Assembly: GCA_943371005.1 (NCBI GenBank)
Contig: CALRTB020000003.1
Span: 1-64,000, forward strand
Length of the DNA stretch: 64,000 nucleotides
From: MRBY01 sp943371005
GTDB lineage: Bacteria > Cyanobacteriota > Cyanobacteriia > Cyanobacteriales > MRBY01
Direction of reading: 5' to 3'
This document shows positions 60,888-64,000 of the stretch, one piece after another. The notes beneath the pieces were generated by a model. The model did no database searches and was not told where the DNA came from. It saw only the letters and a list, made by a program, of their open reading frames with translations. How positions within the stretch are numbered: the stretch's first letter is position 1; each line of letters starts with the position of its first letter. Position numbers and translations under genes: made by a program.

Positions 60888-61229
60888 TCACAAAATCACC
60901 CCCTCCTGACGCACATTGCGGGTAAAAGCATTATTAGTGTTCTGCCAGGCATCAAGGTTCATCAGAAAGCAACTGATGACAGTATCGTATTGGAGGCATA
61001 GGTCGGCGATAAACTGGCTGTTTGCCTTGTTTTCTCGGTAGGTGTCAAATGGATTTTTGAGTAGCACCAAAATGTCAATGTCAGAGTCGGGGGCGGCATC
61101 GCCACGGGCTTGGGAGCCAAAAAGAATTACATTGGCGAGATTGTCCTGATAGTTTTCCTGGAAGTGGTTACGAAGTTGCTCAAGGATGTTGGCAAGGTTT
61201 GGATTAGGGGAGGTGAGAACTTGTTTCAT
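60888..61229 (-). CDS. MNT-type minimal nucleotidyltransferase, no HEPN partner
   Basis: A 113-residue nucleotidyltransferase. The catalytic motif GSQARGDAAPDSDID (about 38-52) supplies the Gly-Ser and both Asp residues, with a third acidic residue expected near the YDTVISC strand. Such MntA antitoxins usually sit beside a HepT (HEPN RNase) toxin, which they silence by AMPylation. No HEPN gene is adjacent here: upstream is panD, downstream the convergent HNH gene. It may be an orphan antitoxin, a solitary defence gene, or have its partner elsewhere. Confidence 0.9.
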   Translation of the reverse strand: MKQVLTSPNPNLANILEQLRNHFQENYQDNLANVILFGSQARGDAAPDSDIDILVLLKNPFDTYRENKANSQFIADLCLQYDTVISCFLMNLDAWQNTNNAFTRNVRQEGVIL

Positions 61230-61297
61230 AGCGTGGACAGAGTTCTATGAGATTTAGAGATTGATAGATCCCGCTTTGTCTGTCGGAAAATAGTGAG

Positions 61298-61777
61298 TTA
61301 AAAGCTCAATTCTTGGGGAAAATGGAAATACTGGGCTTTGGTTTGATTGACAGAACTAGGCGTTGTTACCGATAAATTCTCACCAATGGCACCTTGAGGA
61401 TCGAGGCGTTGCTCAAAAAACGTCTGGCAGCGGTTTTGCTCATCGGCCAGAATCACCTTAGCAGTGTGGCCTTGTTCTAAGACATCGGCGCGATCGCGTA
61501 ATTCATAGGCCGCCACAATCAGGCGATCGCCTGGGGTACAGAGGTGGGCCGCCGCACCGTTGAGACAAACAACCCCACTATTGCGTTCGCCAGGGAGCAC
61601 ATAGGTGGTCAAACGATTACCATTTTCAACATTCCAAATATTCACTTCTTCGAGGGGCAAGATTCCCACTTTTTCGATGAGGGCTTGGTCGATGGTGATG
61701 CTGCCCACATAATCTAGCTCAGCCTGGGTCACCCGCAAATGGTGGAGTTTCGCGTGCATCAGTTTGATTTGAGCCAT
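61298..61777 (-). CDS. panD: Aspartate 1-decarboxylase
   Basis: A 159-residue PanD that makes beta-alanine for pantothenate and coenzyme A. The self-processing site is G25-S26 in DYVGSITID, which yields the pyruvoyl cofactor. NGAAAHLCTPGDRLIVAAYE forms the core. It is longer than E. coli PanD (126 residues) by a C-terminal extension. It is the last gene of a probable aroQ-DUF4340-hisH-panD operon. Its 3' half is repeated twice just downstream (59011-59235 and 59819-60049). Confidence 0.94.
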   Translation of the reverse strand: MAQIKLMHAKLHHLRVTQAELDYVGSITIDQALIEKVGILPLEEVNIWNVENGNRLTTYVLPGERNSGVVCLNGAAAHLCTPGDRLIVAAYELRDRADVLEQGHTAKVILADEQNRCQTFFEQRLDPQGAIGENLSVTTPSSVNQTKAQYFHFPQELSF

Positions 61778-61829
61778 GGTTATGAAGAAATAAAGGTTTA
61801 AAAGTAAGTAGATTAATTAATGGAACAGC

Positions 61830-62456
61830 CTAGAAATTTTTTGCCCAGTTGACGAAATTTTCGAGGATTTTTAGGCCAATTGCTGATGATTTTTCGGGGT
61901 GAAATTGCATTGCAACTAGGTTATCTTTGGCGATCGCCGCCGTGACAGTTTGCTTACCGTGGGTGACGGTGGCAGCATTTACTTCAGAATCTGTTGGGGC
62001 AACATAAAAAGAGTGCACAAAATAAACGAAGGGATCTTTGGGCAAATCTTGCCAAATAGGGTGAGCGGGCTGAGTCAGTTGCAGTTGGTTCCAGCCCATG
62101 TGGGGAATGGTAATCTCTGGTTCTGGCTGAAATCGCTTCACGGTGCCGGGAATGACCCCCAAGCCTTTTTCTGTGCCTTCGGCGGAACTATCGAATAAAA
62201 TTTGCATCCCCAAACAAATGCCGAGGAAGGGTTTGCCGCTGGCGATCGCCTGATGAATCGAGGCTTCGAGGTGGCGATCGCGGAGATGTTGCATTGCCGG
62301 ATCAAAGGCACCAACCCCAGGCAGAAGTACCGCATCGGCCCCAAGGATTTGCTCTGGTTGATCCGTGATTGTGGGAGTTGCCCCCGCTTTTTCTAGGGCT
62401 TTGCAGGCGGAGTGGAGATTCCCCATGTCGTAGTCAACAACCGCAATATTCACCAT
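61830..62456 (-). CDS. hisH: Imidazole glycerol phosphate synthase, glutaminase subunit
   Basis: A 208-residue class I glutamine amidotransferase that feeds ammonia to HisF in histidine synthesis. The nucleophile Cys is in GICLGMQIL and the catalytic His-Glu pair in FHPEKSS; VLLPGVGAFDPAM and MGWNQL are HisH-specific. It lies 52 bases upstream of panD and 90 bases downstream of the DUF4340 gene in one direction. hisF is not in the window. Confidence 0.95.
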   Translation of the reverse strand: MVNIAVVDYDMGNLHSACKALEKAGATPTITDQPEQILGADAVLLPGVGAFDPAMQHLRDRHLEASIHQAIASGKPFLGICLGMQILFDSSAEGTEKGLGVIPGTVKRFQPEPEITIPHMGWNQLQLTQPAHPIWQDLPKDPFVYFVHSFYVAPTDSEVNAATVTHGKQTVTAAIAKDNLVAMQFHPEKSSAIGLKILENFVNWAKNF

Positions 62457-62546
62457 CTTCTCATTGCCCGAACGTTCACGTTAGAAACCCCTAACATACA
62501 CCACAAAAGGAATTTCATCCTAACAATTTCTTTAGAATTTTGACGC

Positions 62547-63098
62547 TTAACTGCCCTCGACCCATTCCGGAAACTGCCGGGTTACACCATGGCGAAATTC
62601 TAGCGGTAAGACCAGAACGATATTTTCATCATTTAAGCGACCATAGATTTTGGTTTGATCAAAATTTTCTGTGCCGAGGCTCAGTTGGTAGGGTTGTGCT
62701 GCCGCTGTTTGGAGCGTGACCACGGCCTTGGGTGCAAGCAAGCCATAATCAGCGAGTTCTTCAGCAGCCACGGGAAAACTGTCGTAACGCTGGGGTTCGA
62801 TGAGTAAATTCAGCAGGTAGGCGATCACCCCTCGATTAGCGGGTTTTTCAACGGGACTGGTCAGCCACCATTGAGCGACGGGTTCAAAGCGTTGCTCAAA
62901 GTTGAGGGTATCGCCCTGGATTTCTAGAGACAAAGAACGGATCGCTGCTGCCTGGACAGGGAAAAGAATCTCAGCATCGGCAGCGACGAACTTTGATTCT
63001 GAGGTTGTTAAGGTATTTTGTCGCTGTGTAACGGCCCACGCGACGCCCCCAAGCACCAAGGCGATCGCCAACCAAATTCCTGTACTCCGCTGCACCAT
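62547..63098 (-). CDS. DUF4340-type membrane-anchored protein
   Basis: A 183-residue protein. A signal-anchor helix (residues 8-25) is followed by an extracytoplasmic beta-rich domain: ILFPVQAAAIRSLSLEIQG, WWLTSPVEKPANRGVIAYLLNLL, YGLLAPKAVVTLQ and QFPEWVEGS. This resembles the DUF4340 family, of unknown function, often found in gliding or envelope gene clusters. It lies 19 bases after aroQ in the same direction. The family call is moderate. Confidence 0.72.
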   Translation of the reverse strand: MVQRSTGIWLAIALVLGGVAWAVTQRQNTLTTSESKFVAADAEILFPVQAAAIRSLSLEIQGDTLNFEQRFEPVAQWWLTSPVEKPANRGVIAYLLNLLIEPQRYDSFPVAAEELADYGLLAPKAVVTLQTAAAQPYQLSLGTENFDQTKIYGRLNDENIVLVLPLEFRHGVTRQFPEWVEGS

Positions 63099-63117
63099 GG
63101 CGATTTTTATCCAGCGC

Positions 63118-63561
63118 TTAGGAACGGATATGATTTACCAAAGCCCGTAAGCCGAGATAGTAACTTTCGGCCCCAAAGCCACAGATCTGACCCACCGCAA
63201 TGGGGGCGATGTAGGAATGGTGGCGAAAAGTTTCGCGCTGGTGAATATTACTGAGATGCACTTCTACAGTCGGTAAATTCACCGCCGCTAAAGCATCCCT
63301 GAGGGCGACGCTGGTGTGAGTGTAGGCCGCCGGATTAATCAAAATGCCAGAAAACTTGCTGAGGGCGGCTTGGATCTGATCGATTAACGCGCCCTCATGG
63401 TTGGATTGGAAACATTGCAGAGAAACATCAAGTCTTTGGGCCTCCTTTTCGAGGCGGGCGTTGATGTCTTTAAGCGTTGTAGCGCCGTAGATTTCAGGCT
63501 CCCGTAAGCCCAACAAATTCAAATTGGGCCCGTGGAGCACAAGGATATTCAAAGTGGACAA
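63118..63561 (-). CDS. aroQ: 3-dehydroquinate dehydratase, type II
   Basis: A 147-residue dodecameric-type dehydroquinase of the shikimate pathway. LVLHGPNLNLLGLREPEIYG holds the N-terminal loop with the catalytic Tyr. FQSNHEGALIDQIQ and ILINPAAYTHTSVALRDAL are substrate-site blocks, and EVHLSNIHQRETFRHHSYI carries the catalytic His and Arg. The length is normal. It is probably the first of aroQ-DUF4340-hisH-panD, with a small reading frame 58 bases upstream. Confidence 0.96.
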   Translation of the reverse strand: MSTLNILVLHGPNLNLLGLREPEIYGATTLKDINARLEKEAQRLDVSLQCFQSNHEGALIDQIQAALSKFSGILINPAAYTHTSVALRDALAAVNLPTVEVHLSNIHQRETFRHHSYIAPIAVGQICGFGAESYYLGLRALVNHIRS

Positions 63562-63619
63562 CGGTGGTGAACCTAACGCAGATTGACTAATAAGGTTAGC
63601 ATCCTAATGCCTGAAGCCT

Positions 63620-63760
63620 TCAGTAGCGGCGACCTTGACGGTCATGGACAGGGATCGGGATGAGTTCAGGCTCAGGTTCGGCCGCTGGCCCAAGGAGGGT
63701 TTCAACGACTTTTTCCGCCCACTCTCTGAGTTTTTCCAGTACTTTTTCGATATAGCCCAT
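63620..63760 (-). CDS. 46-residue conserved-looking small protein
   Basis: A small frame below usual length cut-offs. It encodes an amphipathic helix (MGYIEKVLEKLREWAEKVVE), then LLGPAAEPEPELIPIPVHD and a basic RQGRRY end. An AGGAG site lies 11 bases before the ATG at 63760, slightly long but acceptable. Helix periodicity, a defined Pro-Glu segment and the RBS argue for a real gene. I cannot assign a function. It is in the same direction as aroQ, 58 bases upstream. Confidence 0.65.
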   Translation of the reverse strand: MGYIEKVLEKLREWAEKVVETLLGPAAEPEPELIPIPVHDRQGRRY

Positions 63761-64000
63761 CAAAAAGACGACTCCTGTAAACTCGATGTACCACGCTCTG
63801 ATTTATTCATCATAGATCTTGGCGTCTTTGGTACGTTGTTCTTATAGATATATTAAGAATAACACAAGCTTTTCGGGGGGCGATCGCCCAATCCTGAGTT
63901 ACGACTTAGACTTTCCCCTCAGAAACCACCGATTTTCGTAACAAAACTTTAAGATTTGTCGCTCTTGAAGTACCGTCTTAGGCCATCGAGGGCATCACAG
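63761..64000. other. Right-hand edge, no gene seen
   Basis: The last 240 bases have no convincing gene. One HIP1 octamer lies near 63882. It probably holds the promoter of the small leftward gene and may lead into a gene beyond the window. Confidence 0.4.

Noticed and set aside
1..64000. Many GCGATCGC palindromes considered as operators or recombination sites.
   Set aside because: These are HIP1 octamers, spread through cyanobacterial genomes inside and outside genes. Only their local absence is informative here.
1..64000. CRISPR arrays, tRNA and rRNA genes.
   Set aside because: I found no regularly spaced repeats and no cloverleaf or rRNA-like segments by eye. A covariance search would be needed to exclude a divergent tRNA or small RNA.

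Overview
The window is chromosomal DNA from a cyanobacterium. It carries photosynthesis and NDH-1 genes (psb27, ndhB, ndhH), the clock-input protein LdpA, a Ycf45-type ATPase, a Ycf33 relative, an SmtA/SmtB metallothionein locus and a PatA-like PATAN regulator. The cyanobacterial HIP1 octamer (GCGATCGC) recurs every kilobase or two through the core genes. A Synechococcus sp. PCC 7002-like (Picosynechococcus) strain would fit, but the genus is an impression, not a result. I saw no rRNA, tRNA or CRISPR array.

Layout. 1-2.6 kb is AT-rich and has no HIP1 octamer; it holds an unknown secreted protein and a 2OG-Fe(II) oxygenase-like protein. 2.7-31 kb is mostly housekeeping: an M16 peptidase, a histidine kinase, an MscS channel coupled to an unknown wHTH-ended protein, a giant alpha-2-macroglobulin lipoprotein, ldpA-ycf45, sdhA, an ATP-grasp protein, a LivH permease, gmd, the divergent smtB/smtA pair, folK, a tandem histidine phosphatase, fabD, a small transaldolase, a folate transporter and an M23 peptidase. 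31-55 kb adds Ap4A phosphorylase, ABC transporter parts, two TPR proteins, an RND adaptor, apt, a membrane-tailed 2Fe-2S protein, ndhB, topA, an ArnT-like glycosyltransferase, an ABC1 kinase, rnc, ndhH, sppA, aroH and gatB. Many of these are single members of pathways whose other genes lie elsewhere, as is usual in cyanobacteria.

55-64 kb is the accessory end. A complete-looking IS200/IS605 element (tnpA and tnpB divergent, with a hairpin at each end) sits between a small conserved gene and the PATAN regulator. After psb27 comes the most unusual part. The 3' half of panD occurs three times in the same direction: as fragments at 59.0-59.24 kb and 59.82-60.05 kb, and as the intact gene at 61.3-61.8 kb. 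The intervals hold a YefM-YoeB toxin-antitoxin pair in one and, in the other, a small acidic protein, an HNH nuclease and a lone nucleotidyltransferase. The cargo genes lack HIP1 while every panD piece keeps it. This looks like stepwise accretion of foreign cassettes at the panD 3' end. The intact panD closes a probable aroQ-DUF4340-hisH-panD operon.

Convergent gene pairs are packed tightly, several with overlapping stop codons. Clear intrinsic terminators follow smtA, ndhH and gatB. Most starts were set from ribosome-binding sites, signal peptides, overlaps or family length, as noted in each entry.
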